Assembly: GCF_003144245.1 (NCBI RefSeq)
Contig: NW_020289994.1
Location: forward strand, 299,842-363,841
Length of the DNA stretch: 64,000 nt
Source of the DNA: Jaminaea rosea
Taxonomy: Eukaryota; Basidiomycota; Exobasidiomycetes; Microstromatales
Direction: 5' to 3'
Shown here: piece by piece, positions 9,171 to 19,900 of the stretch
How the letters are laid out: every line of letters begins with the position of its first letter
Position numbering within the stretch: the first letter of the stretch is position 1
Made by a program: the position numbers and the translations under genes
Notes under the pieces: generated by a model
Seen by the model: only the letters and a program-made list of their open reading frames with translations
Databases searched by the model: none
What the model was told of the DNA's origin: nothing

Positions 9171-12075
9171 ATGCTACGCCAGCGCCAGCTCTCGTTGCTG
9201 TCGTTGCAGCGGCGGCCACTGACAGCTCACCATCTACCTCGAGCTCCTGCCCTGCGCCCGCTGCCACGCCTCTCTACGACGTCGACATCGGCGACACTCT
9301 CACCTTCAGAGGCAGACCATCTCGAGCCTAATCAGGCGCATACATCCACCAATCCAGTCGGCTACCTCTACTTTGACTCCCTCTTCCCCATCAAGCTTGG
9401 CTTCTGGGACATCAGGCATCTCTTTGTCCGCACAAATCACACCGTACTGCTCGATCGATTGCGAAACAGCCTGCCAGAATCGTCTCAAGTCCCTCACTCC
9501 TTTCAGATCATTGGCGCAGAAGAGAGGTGAGGCAGCAAGAGTGTGCCCTGATTGACCTCCGTCATTCGCTGACACTCCTCTGCGCTTCTTACTCTCGCCA
9601 GGCTGAAGGACGGCGGCGCATTCCTCTCCTTCACCTATTCTCCCGCGCATGCTCCTCCTCCTGCTGCGCCCGTCTACGAGACCCGAGACGAGGCGCTGCT
9701 ACACATCGAGGAGAAGCTCAAGAGTGAACTCAAACGCAGCAACAACCTACTCGAGCGTGCATTGCTGAGCTGGGGCACTCGTCCAAGCGTACACGTCGTT
9801 CGCGGCAAGCCATGGCTCGAGGATCTCAATCGATTCCCTGCGATGCGCCTCAAGGTCAATCTGTCTGGCGGAGATCTCTCAGAGGAAGCCTTGTGGGGGC
9901 TATTGCGACCATATGGTCGTATCGCGTCTATCGACAAGAAGGCTGGCGAGGCAATGGTCCTCTTCTCTCGCATGCGCTCAGCTACATCTGCGAGGAACTG
10001 CGCTCACGGGCTTGTCCTGCCTGATGGCACAAAGCTCACCATCAATTATGCGGGACAAGAGAGGGCGAAGCAGTTCTGGGACTGGCTCACCAATCATCCA
10101 CGCATCGTGCTTCCTGTCCTTGCCTTCCTCTTGGGCGGCTTCACATACGCAATCTTCGACCCAGTGCGAGCATTCTTCATTGAGACGAAGCTCAGCCACA
10201 CTTTCGAGCTGTGAGTGCGTTCAGAGATGACGTGGAGACGCACAAAGCTGACCGATCCCTCCGCTGCTATGCGCGTACTTGCAGCGGCAACTACCGCTTC
10301 TACAACTGGCTGAGGCGCAATACGATTTGCCTCCTCATTGAGAGCGATGACTCCGATGACCGAGGAGATGCCGTCGATTGGTTCGAGCGTAGGGCGGCGC
10401 GGGAATCGATCCAAGGCTGGCTCCGGGAGAAGCCAGAGACCTTCATTACCATTGCTGGCCCTCGTGGGAGCGGCAAGCACAAGCTCCTCGAGGCCGCCGT
10501 TCCAAAGGGAGCAAAGACGTGAGCGCGGTGTGGGTGTACAAGAGCTCTGTTGTACCCTCTGCTGACCTTTTGAGCCTCCTCGCCTTGCCTCGCTCGCCCA
10601 GGCTCACCATCGACTGCGCTTCAATTGCCAAGGCCGTCGGTGGATCGTCTTCGTCATCTTCATCCAAGCCTGGTACCAGCGGCGATGGAGGCGGCAAGCT
10701 GGAGACAGCCCTCGTCTCTGCCTTGGCTTCGGAGACGGGATACTGGCCCGTGTTTGGCTGGCTCAACTCGCTGAACTCCATGATTGATTTGGCCGCTGCT
10801 GGCCTCATTGGCAGCAAGGCTGGCTTCTCGCGTCCAGTGGAGGAGCAGCTTGGTCAGGTACTCGAAGTCACTACTCGAGCCTTGGCCAGCGCAGGCAGCA
10901 AGGACGCTCGCAAGGCAGAGGCTGAGAGGAAGCGCAGAGAGAAGGTCGTGCAGAAGCAGAGCGCTGCCGTGCCGGCCACTCAGCCTGGCGGCGGCGCTAT
11001 GGTGCAGTCAGATGCGCAGGTGCTTGCAGGAGGACAGGGCGAGAAGGATGCCATTGCCAACGTCGCTTCACCTCCCGTCAATTCTCAGCGCGACGCCACG
11101 CACGCTCAAGCGCCCGTCGTAATCATCGACAACTTCCACCTCAAGTCGTTGCGCTCGCCCCTCCTCTACTCGGTCCTCGTCTCTTGGGCTTCCTCCCTTG
11201 TCTCCTCCGGCACCGCTCACGTCATCTTTGTCTCGGACAACCCCGTCGCCATGTCAAAGGAGATTGGTCGCGCTCTGCCAGACTCTTCACCTGCCAACAA
11301 TGTCGTTCTCGCCGACGCAGAGCAGAGTCGTGCGAGAGACTTTGTGAGGAGTCGGCTCAACCAGTCCAATGACCCTTCGATCGGGGAAAAGGCTCGCGAG
11401 GCCCTGCCAGAAGCAGACGCCGAGTGGGTAGACAAGCTGGGTGGACGCCTGACTGACCTCGAGAACGTGCTGCAAAAGGTTTCGCTCGGGCAAGACGTCC
11501 CGACGGCCGTCTCTGAGATCATCTCACGATCCATCGTGGAGCTGCGCAAGTCCTTCTTCGGCGACGATGCCACCGAGTCATCTACCCTGCCGTGGAGTCG
11601 CGGGACCGCATGGGCCGTCATCCGTATCCTCACGCAGAGTCAGGACGGCAGCGTTCCGTACCACTGGATGTTGCACTCGGACGGCGGAGCGTTCAAGGGC
11701 GACGAGGGCAAATTGCGAGCCATGGAAGAGGCTGAGCTCATCTCGGTGCGCCATAAAGATGGGAGGCCGAGCGTCATTCGAGCAGGCAGGCCTGTACTTC
11801 TCGAGGCGATGCGCGAGCTGGTGCGCGACGATGCTACCTTTAGGCTGACGCAGGACTACCTCGATGCCAAGGCTGGCCTGGCGAAGAGCGAGGCCGGCGT
11901 GAGGGCGCTGGAAGGTGAGCTCAAGGAGTTGGTGGAGTTGACGAAGCTTGGTGGGAGGGGCGTGACGGCGAGGATGGACAGTTTGGCAAAGAAGCTTGAG
12001 GGGGAGCAGGGCAAGGTGCAGTCGTACGAAGACAAGCTGGGCAAGATTGAGGGCGAGCTGAGGGCGCTGGAGTGA
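9171..12075 (+). CDS. YME2: Mitochondrial inner-membrane protein YME2 (RNA12 family)
   Basis: 890-residue orthologue of yeast Yme2/Rna12, an inner-membrane protein involved in mitochondrial nucleoid and mtDNA maintenance. Exons: 9171-9526, 9602-10210, 10285-10518 and 10602-12075 (2673 nt). The first 30 residues (MLRQRQLSLLSLQRRP...) are a good presequence. An RRM-like region covers about residues 200-260 (LKVNLSGGDLS...LLRPYGRI). It is followed by the family hallmark QFWDWLTNHPRI leading into one TM (about 282-303, ending FTYAIFDPVR). The matrix/IMS domain has a Walker A-like GPRGSGKHK near residue 380. The C-terminus is a long coiled coil (QDYLDAKAGL...EGELRALE). Length and order match the family. 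Confidence 0.93.
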
Positions 12076-12285
12076 AAGTACGTCTGCCGAGATGTACCAC
12101 CACCACTCTGCGGATTCGCAATTGTATACCGATGCGTGCGCGTCGTGCCGCTCCGTGGGAAAAGCTGCGCCTCCCGATCTTTGGCCCGATTGGCATGCAC
12201 GTCGACGCTGGTCCGCTCAGACTCATTTGCGCTCAGCCCGCTTTGAAAGACGTTTCACTTCTGTCCAACAAGACCATCGACGACG

Positions 12286-14765
12286 ATGTCGGAGGCCAAT
12301 GGCAAGCGTCGCCTTGATCCAGACGACTTGCCCACGACGTCGTCTTCGTCTTCGCACGCACACGCTTGCAAAGCTTGTTCGAGGTCAAAAAGGAGATGCG
12401 ATCGCAAGCAGCCTTGCTCACATTGCGCGGCCAAAGGACAGCCCTGTGAGCAATTTGGCGACGACGAGGGAGCAGTCAAGAAGCCGCGCAAGAAACGGTT
12501 TCCAGAGGCTACGCTCCTAGCTACCATCAAGGCGTATGAGGCTGCCCTGACGGCCAACGGCATCGACGCAGAAGCTGTCAAGCGAGCGGCCAGCGTCGAC
12601 GAGTCGGCAGAATCGACGACCCTCGACGCTTCTCATCCTGATGCCCTCGAGGAGTTTGACAACGTGCAGTCAATTGTGCAGGGCGAGGGCGCACCGAATG
12701 GGATCCAAGGCGGGAAGACTCTCGCGCCGGCATCGTCGTGCTCCCTCTTCTCCCTACCTCGCGACTTACCAAATCGTCAAGCCATCCTGCGACACTTTGA
12801 CGAAGCGTTTGAAGATGATGCACACTCTCTGCTCGCCTTCAAGGACCACGCGCCTGGTCAGCCGCTCAACCATCCTTCAACATTCCAAATCTTCAAGCTC
12901 TGGAGCACCTACACCGAGCGCGTCCATCCAGTCTGCAAGATTCTCCACGCCCCGACGATGCAGGAGAGGATCTTTGCCATCGGTGATAATCTCGAGGCTA
13001 AGGCAACGCCAACGGATCACGCTCTCCTCTTTGCCATCTACTTTATCGCCGCATTCACGTTGTCGGGCGCGGAACTCGGCGCAGTCTTTGGCAGCGAGAC
13101 AGACGTCCAGACCACCCTTCTCCACCTCGCCATGTCAACGCAGACGGCCTTGGCAAGGGCTGGCGTCTTCAAGTCTTCAGATCTGGGCGTATTGCAGGCC
13201 TACATCCTCTATCTGATTCCTCTTCAGCGTGAGTGGCGTGCGAGAGGAGCCAATGCCCTGCCGAGTCAACTGAACCTACACCGCGCCGAGTCAACTGAAC
13301 CTACACCGCTCTCGCACGCACAGGCTTCATCGACCCACGCACCTTTGCCTCCTTTACCGCCATTGCCGACCGCACAGCTCGCCGGATCCACATACATCGC
13401 GAATTGCGCCAAGCCAAGAGCCCATTGGAGCAAGAGATGCGCCGTCGAGTGTGGTGGGAAGTTCTCATGCTTGACGCGCGAGCAGTAGAGAAGAGCGGCG
13501 CAGGCTGCGGCGTCCTAGCAAGCAATTGGAATGCCAAGCTGCCCCGAGCTTGCAACGATGCGGATCTAGTACAAGCGGGCGAATCGAGCAGCACGCCGCA
13601 CACGCCTGGTTCACCTGGTTCAGAGTCATTTCTTTTCGCCGTGCGCTGTGAGCTTGCCAGCTTCCTCGCCAACCTACGGCAGCGACAAGGGTTACACTTG
13701 GGCATGACGGAGCTCTCGAGCGTTGCGAATCTGTCGCTGCAGAACAAGCGCGAAGCCATCGATGGCCTTGAGCGCACCCTCGAGCAAAAGCTCCTGCGAC
13801 ACTGCGATGACGTGCACGTCCTCACCAAGCTGGCAAGATGCTGCGCAAGGTTTTACCTGTCGAAGATGAGATTGCAAGCAGAGATAGCCCACAACCAGCA
13901 GCTCAACAAGCAACAGGCCACACAGAAGAATGGCGCCGACCGTGAAGCTCGAGGTCTGCACATCCTCACCCTCTGCTCAGATCAGATTCGCCTCTTCACC
14001 GAGATGCGCTCCTCTCCCGCACTTGGCGCCACCTTTTTCGAATGGTACTGGATTCAGCAGATGCCCTTTCTGGCCTTTCTCTACTCCTTCTCCCTCCTCC
14101 GCGAGCACACCTTGGGAAAGGTAGTCGACGACTGCTGGGACGCCATTGAGCGCTGTTGGGAAATGTGGTCCTTCAACGAATCCATCAGCGAGAGTGAGCA
14201 GGTGGCTGAAGGTCCGACGGGAATTCGAGGAAGGAAATGCTGCCTTTTAGCTACGGGCGCTGGGGGAGAGGGCAAGGGACCCTTCAATATGCTGCCGTTG
14301 AAGCGCTTCTCCCTCTTTGCCAACATCATCAAGCCTACGTGGGCGTTGCGTCGGGCTGCGCTTGCGAGGCGTGATGGTGTCGAAGTGGAGAGCATCCCCG
14401 TACCACCCTTTGTCCAGAGGCTGCTGCAGTCCCGCGAAAAGTTTGCGGGTATGCCAGGCAGTACGACGATCGAGTCTACCGCAGCGAAGGGCGTGCTGGA
14501 TGGAGGACCGCTCGACTTTGTATCATCCGAGCCATCAGCGCAGCCTGCTGTCGCATCGACGGACCCGCCTTCTCTCGACAACTTTGACCTCGATTCGATT
14601 CTGGCGTCCTTCCTCGGCGGAGGCGGCGGTAGCGGCGACAGCGGGAGCACGTTGACGCCGCTGAGCTATAGCGATTTTCTGCCATCGTCTTCGCCCGATG
14701 ATGCGTTCGGCAGCTTCCTTGACCAGCCAGACGTCGACGTCAGTCACGCCAACGGCTGGACGTGA
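12286..14765 (+). CDS. Zn(II)2Cys6 transcription factor with fungal-specific TF domain (TF2)
   Basis: 794-residue regulator in two exons, 12286-13228 and 13324-14765 (2385 nt). The N-terminal cluster is canonical, C28-x2-C-x6-C-x5-C-x2-C-x6-C54, followed by a basic KKPRKKR stretch likely to contact DNA or serve as NLS. The middle-homology (Fungal_trans) domain is recognisable across the splice: FIDPRTFASFTAIADRTARR, then HRELRQAKSPLEQEMRRRVWW. The C-terminus is Ser/Gly/Asp-rich with acidic hydrophobic patches (DNFDLDSILASFL, SDFLPSSSPDD) resembling an activation domain. The intron holds two identical 24-nt copies. Targets are unknown; the RRRVWW-type domain occurs in many carbon- and lipid-metabolism regulators. 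Confidence 0.9.
13261..13309. repeat. 24-nt direct repeat within the TF2 intron
   Basis: Two exact copies of ccgagtcaac...cctacaccgc (13261-13284 and 13286-13309), separated by one g, inside intron 13229-13323. With one copy removed the intron would be about 70 nt, the usual size here. Confidence 0.9.
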
Positions 14766-14841
14766 AGAGATGTACGCGATGAGATTATACGATTCACACG
14801 ATACCACGGCGATACTGCCTCCTTGTAATGCCAGACTCGTC

Positions 14842-16575
14842 TCATGATGCCGCCACTGTGTCTACCTGTACCTGCTCATTGACGCCGCTGCTATTCGTCG
14901 GCACGGCCCCGTAATGCTTGCGTGGCGGCCTGCCCCGCTGGTGATGATGAGAATGACTAGATATCGAGCCAGTCTCTTCGTCGCTACTTGTTCCAGCGTT
15001 GCGATTGATCTCGCCCTCTTTACCTCCCCACGCCATCCACTGGCCCAGGATCACCGCATCAAAGACGAGTGTACCGGCGCTTCCCAAGAGAAAGGGCATA
15101 CATTCGCGGAAATAGTCTCCTCCATCGTCCTCGGCATCCATGAGCGGGCTTGTAAGGATGCTGATTGCGTAAAGGGCGTTTCCAACGAATGCGCTGATGA
15201 AGAGGAGGATGGAGAGGCCTGCGACAGATCGGCGCGTGTGGTTCTCGTATATCTGCGGAAGACGTGAGGTGAGGTAGAGGAGCGTGCACAGCCACGAGAG
15301 GAGGCGGCCGAGGAGGAGCAGCGAGGGAGCAGGGGCGTCGGGTGGTGGCGCTGGAGAAGTTCCTGACAAGAGGGTGGACAATGTATCTGCGGCACTGCTA
15401 CCGATGCCAGCCAAGCTTCCCAGACCTAAAGCGCCCAAGATGCCCCATGCTGCCTTCCTTCTGCGCGAGGTTGGCGGTGATGCCTCTGGTCGAATAGTGA
15501 TGGCACTGTTCGCGGCATCTTCGTCGTCGAGACGGCCGTGAATGAGAGCTGCGTCGATTGTGGCTCTGGGTGCTTCATTGACCGAGTCAATTCGTGGCAT
15601 CGGGTCGAGACGAGCCAAATGTCGATGGGCGCTCGAGTTGCTGTGCTGTCGTGAGCTGGTGTAGCCTAATCTGGGTGAGGATGCTGCGCTGGTGTTCCTG
15701 CTGTTGCTTCTACTAGAATTGCGGCTCGAAGGACGACTGTTTCTTCGACTGGACTGTCGACTCGTGTCGCCGTGATGCGGGTGACGGCGAACAAAGTAGT
15801 CGTCTTGCTCGTCATCATTGCCGTGATGGCTGCTGCCCTTGGCATGCCTCATCTGGCCGGCGAGGAGGAGTGCGACTTTCCTTGCCTCTTCAGTGAGGGC
15901 CGATCGACTGCGCGAAGCGTGATCTCCATTGTGATGTCTCCCTCGATCTCGATGGTGATGCGAGGTCGTCGTACCATCAAGGGTAACGCGCTGCTCTGAT
16001 TGTGAGCGGACAAAGGGGCGTAGGACGGGCGAAGAGGCGGGTGCCAAGTCTACGCTAGCTGACATATCGAGCGTGTTTGTCCTTGTCCGTTGCTTGCTCC
16101 TCTTTGTAGAGTGACGGCGACGGGATTCATGGCGATGATGGGCGTGATGGGAAGGCGAGAAGAGGGCTGAGTATACGCCGTCCATTGTTGAAGAGGTCCG
16201 TACCAAGACGGAGCGTGAGCGAGAGTGAGAGTGGCGGGTGTGATGATGCTGTTGCTGCTGGTGGTGCTGCTGCTGTCTCCGCCTCTTTGCATCTCTACGT
16301 GAATATACAATGTACTGAGCCATCAATACGACGTCTACGAGGCAGAACCAAGCTGCCGTCAACTTCTGAAAGGTAAGCTGATCGGTGAGGATGCACCCCA
16401 GCAGATTGGTGACGTCCCCGCCCATCCATTGGCCCAAAAATACGAGAGAGAGACCATCTACGGATCCGCGCTGGTAGTTTGTGAGGATCTGAGGTGATTG
16501 GGCAAAGAGCCATACGATGAAGGAGGCGGTTCCACAGGCCGAGGAGATGGCGGCCCGTGAAGGGGGCCAGGGCAT
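14842..16575 (-). CDS. PQ-loop vacuolar membrane transporter (Ypq/Rtc2-like)
   Basis: 577-residue seven-TM protein of the PQ-loop family; yeast Ypq1-3/Rtc2 export basic amino acids from the vacuole. The first PQ-loop repeat lies at residues 10-75 (FAQSPQILTNYQRGSVDGLS), the second near 420-470 (SRLPQIYENHTRRSVAGLS). The two conserved prolines (about 29 and 438) and the GxS motif after each are intact. Between the halves is an unusually long (about 300 residue) hydrophilic linker rich in His, Arg and Ser, with runs such as HHQQQQHHHTRHSHSRSRS; such cytosolic inserts are common in fungal members. The start is the ATG at 16575; the frame extends upstream only through a TTG. One exon. The tail is 76 bp from the convergent TF2 stop. 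Confidence 0.88.
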   Translation of the reverse strand: MPWPPSRAAISSACGTASFIVWLFAQSPQILTNYQRGSVDGLSLVFLGQWMGGDVTNLLGCILTDQLTFQKLTAAWFCLVDVVLMAQYIVYSRRDAKRRRQQQHHQQQQHHHTRHSHSRSRSVLVRTSSTMDGVYSALFSPSHHAHHRHESRRRHSTKRSKQRTRTNTLDMSASVDLAPASSPVLRPFVRSQSEQRVTLDGTTTSHHHRDRGRHHNGDHASRSRSALTEEARKVALLLAGQMRHAKGSSHHGNDDEQDDYFVRRHPHHGDTSRQSSRRNSRPSSRNSSRSNSRNTSAASSPRLGYTSSRQHSNSSAHRHLARLDPMPRIDSVNEAPRATIDAALIHGRLDDEDAANSAITIRPEASPPTSRRRKAAWGILGALGLGSLAGIGSSAADTLSTLLSGTSPAPPPDAPAPSLLLLGRLLSWLCTLLYLTSRLPQIYENHTRRSVAGLSILLFISAFVGNALYAISILTSPLMDAEDDGGDYFRECMPFLLGSAGTLVFDAVILGQWMAWGGKEGEINRNAGTSSDEETGSISSHSHHHQRGRPPRKHYGAVPTNSSGVNEQVQVDTVAAS

Positions 16576-16908
16576 GCCTAGCAGGAGGTGTGCCAATGGC
16601 GCACGTCTCTCTGTCTCACTCGCTCAGAGCCTGTATGATGATCGCAGCATGACGCGGCGCGCACGCCTTACGTATCGGGTGGATCAAGTCAAGTGGGGGC
16701 AATGGTATTCAGGGCAAGCAATCATCTGCCGCTCCCCCCGCCCACCCACCCTTTCCTCCACGCGCATCTCCCTCCAGACGAGACTGTCCGCCGCGGGACG
16801 GGCGGGACACGGAGAGACGAGGAGCTGCCACCTCGAACAACGTCACGACGTTCATTTCCATTGCCTCGAGGAACCGCTTTGCAGCTGTGGGGCACTCTCG
16901 TCGTCGCC
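16576..16908. promoter_or_regulatory. Divergent intergenic region, PQ-loop gene / SSK2-like gene
   Basis: 333 bp between divergent start codons. An in-frame ATG at 16702 would extend the kinase by 69 residues of Pro/Arg-rich sequence; I treat that as 5' UTR. Several C-rich tracts (16735-16770) are present. No TATA box seen. Confidence 0.45.
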
Positions 16909-19900
16909 ATGTTCTCCCCATCTTCACGGCCGGACGACATTCAGGAGGAGCAAGAAGATCAGCGACAAGAAAGCGATGGTGGCGGCGGCGCTTCGTCTCC
17001 TCCTCGCCATCCTCCTCGACCTGGACCATCCGTCTTGACGGGCGTATCCAGCCCTCAACGACAGCAATCAGGCGGCAACACATCATCACGCACTCCAGCA
17101 GCAGGCGCAGGAACACGAACGGGACCTCGCCCTGTCCCTCGCTCTTCCTCTTCACTTCGACACATTTCATCATCGCGCTCCACTTCGAGCAGAGGCGTCT
17201 CCTTCAAGTCGGTACCTGAAGATCGAGCAGCAGATGCGAATGCGCATGCTGTTCCCAATGACTTGGGATCTAGCGCAAAACGCAAAATGGATGCAGAGGA
17301 GAGGAAGAGGCGCGAGATGCTTCAGCAGGAAGACTTCTGGGCAGACGACGATAGCGATGTCGAAGCAAGAGCTGCACAGGCTAGCATGGGGCCCAGCTCG
17401 TCTGTAGCAGGGCAGAGAGCCCCGTTGACTCCCACGAGCGACGAAGAAGAAGACGGCGATGAACTCGACGCAATCTTGCCACCTCATCGCAGATCAGCAA
17501 GGCGAAGACTCAGTAGGCGCAGACCTAGAGGAAGCTCCTCTTCCCTCGAGCGCCTAGATGCCAATGTACTCGCAGAATCCACGACCGAAGACGAAGATGA
17601 TGAAGAGGCCATCCAAGAGCAAGGCGAGTACTCTTCACAGACCGACGACGATTGGTCAGAGGCAGAAGAAGAGAGGCGTGGTAGCGCGCACGAGGATGGG
17701 GACGAGGGCGAGGGCGAGGGCGAGGACGAGGGAGCCAGGCATGCAAGAAACGCTCGCTATGCAGCAAGAGATCCAGGGGGACCATCGCTCAATGGCCCAC
17801 GCAGGGCACCATGGCATCAAAGAGGGCCCGCTGCAGGGTACAGCGCAGCAATGCAGACACCTGGCCTAGCCTATCCACCGGCACTCGAGACACCAATGGA
17901 AGGGTCACCGGGCACAGAGGAGGTAGAAGCAGATCCTCGTCAACGATTAGAGTGGCAGACGATGCTCGAGTCCGTCTTGGCGTCCGAAGTGTTGCGCAGC
18001 GAGACGAAGCGTATCACGAGCGTCGATGCGCCAGACGTATCGAAACGCGAGCTCATGTATCGCCGCTGGCTCGACATTCGCGCCAGTCTTCGTGGTCGAG
18101 GTCATCTGCGCGGAGCAGTCGATGCGGAGGAGAAGAGGCTCAAGAGGGGATGGCCAGAGCTTCTACGCAGCGTCATCGAAGCCATCAAGAATTGTCGCTC
18201 AGATGAGGAGCAGCAGCAGCGCGTTGGTGCAGACGAGCCCTTAGTCCAAGGTCAGGACCACGCCGAGTCGCAAGATGAGAAGCAGCGAGTGCTCGAAGAA
18301 GTCGGCAACCTACTGCAACGAGTCGACGAGTCCGAGTCGCAGTTCCCTTCTCTGGCCAAGGCAATTGAGGTCGTGCCCGAGTGGGGAGACAAGGCAGTAC
18401 AAGGCAAACTCGAGGCCCTCTATGCGTGGTACAACACCGCAACGCTCCTCGAACTGCGATTGCGCATTCTCAAAGAGTGGACTGGATCAGAGACGTTGCG
18501 CATCGACGTGCCACTCAAGTCGTCTGCGCGAGATCAGGCAGACCCCAACGCCCTCATCGCGGCTGCCAATGGCGAGCTCGAAGGCATGACCTTCGTCGAG
18601 CGTGTCCTTAAGGAGGGATCACTACAGCATACGTTCGAGAAGCGCACGCTGGGCTCGCTCAATCAGCTCGTGTGCAAGGCGCGCGATACCATCAAGACGC
18701 ACCACGAGTCGTTCTTGCGAATGAAGCTGCCGTCTTTCGCTCCGGAGCTCGTACAGCTCATATCGTTTCCGATGCGGCTGGTCGAGGGAGCGCTGCGTCT
18801 TCGCCTCGACTATGCCGGCAAGATCAAGGAACCCAGCCTGCTCATCGTCGACTCGCTCACGGATGACTTGCGAGCCGTCCTAGACGTAGCCATCCGCACC
18901 AAGCGCACCTACTTGTCGACCATGGTGCCCGACCCGTCACGAGGCTGGGACATGCCGCCCGTCATCGACGCGAGCTACGACGAGATCCTGCGAGATGCTC
19001 TGCGCTTCTTCTTTCGCTTCATCTCGTTCAAGCTCAAGGGCAGCGTCTTCTTCAAGGAGACGGAGATCTTGGACAATGAGTGGCAATTCCTCAGCCAGGC
19101 CGTCGAGGTCATCGAGGGCGGCGATGTCATTGTGGCCAAGAGCATCACGCGCATCGTCAACAAGTTGTTTGCGCGTATCGTCACCTACTTTGAGCGCGAG
19201 CTGAGCGCGCCGAGTGCCACCAAGGGGAGGGGCAAAGCTGCCGCGACGGCTCAGGGTGAAGGGGCGGGCACCAATGCTGCTGCGGGAGGTGGAGACGGTG
19301 TCGCGCTCAGTGGGCGTGGGCCTTCCCTTGCTGGTGGCTTGACAAAGGGAACCGTCCACCTCACGCTACCGGAGAAGATCAAGTGGATTCACGCCGTCTT
19401 CGACAATGTGCGCATCCGCAGCCGCAAGCTACTAGGCTTCGCGCGAGACATTCGTAATCGACTCGACAATGCGGCGGAGTACGATCTGGCGACTTTGCGA
19501 CCGCCGGACGCCAATGGAGAGGCGAGCGGCGACCAGGGCGATGCGACGATGGACCTCAACGCATTCATGCAGACGTTGATCAACGCCGATTACTTTCTCG
19601 TTTACACGGAGGTGTACGAAGAGCGCGGCATCTACATCGTCGCCGAGCCGACGCTGCACGACAAGCCCGAGATCATCGAGGACCTGTTGCGCAAGTGCGT
19701 GCGCAAGATTGCGCCGCATTCAAACAGTCGGCCGAGCGGCGGCGCTGGTGGCGCTCTGGCCGAAGATGAGGAGCGAGGGGCAGGCACGACTACCGTCGCC
19801 GTCGAAGAAACGGAAGCTGCATCGACTGTCAAGCCGACGACGCCCGCAGCAGCCGGCTCTGCCGCATCGGAAGAGGAGAGTTCTCACTACCTGCTGCTCC

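Noticed and set aside
16702-16908. N-terminal extension of the MAPKKK from an upstream in-frame ATG
   Set aside because: The 69 residues are Pro/Arg/Thr-rich without conserved features; ATG 16909 begins the acidic Ser-rich region typical of the family. Not excluded.
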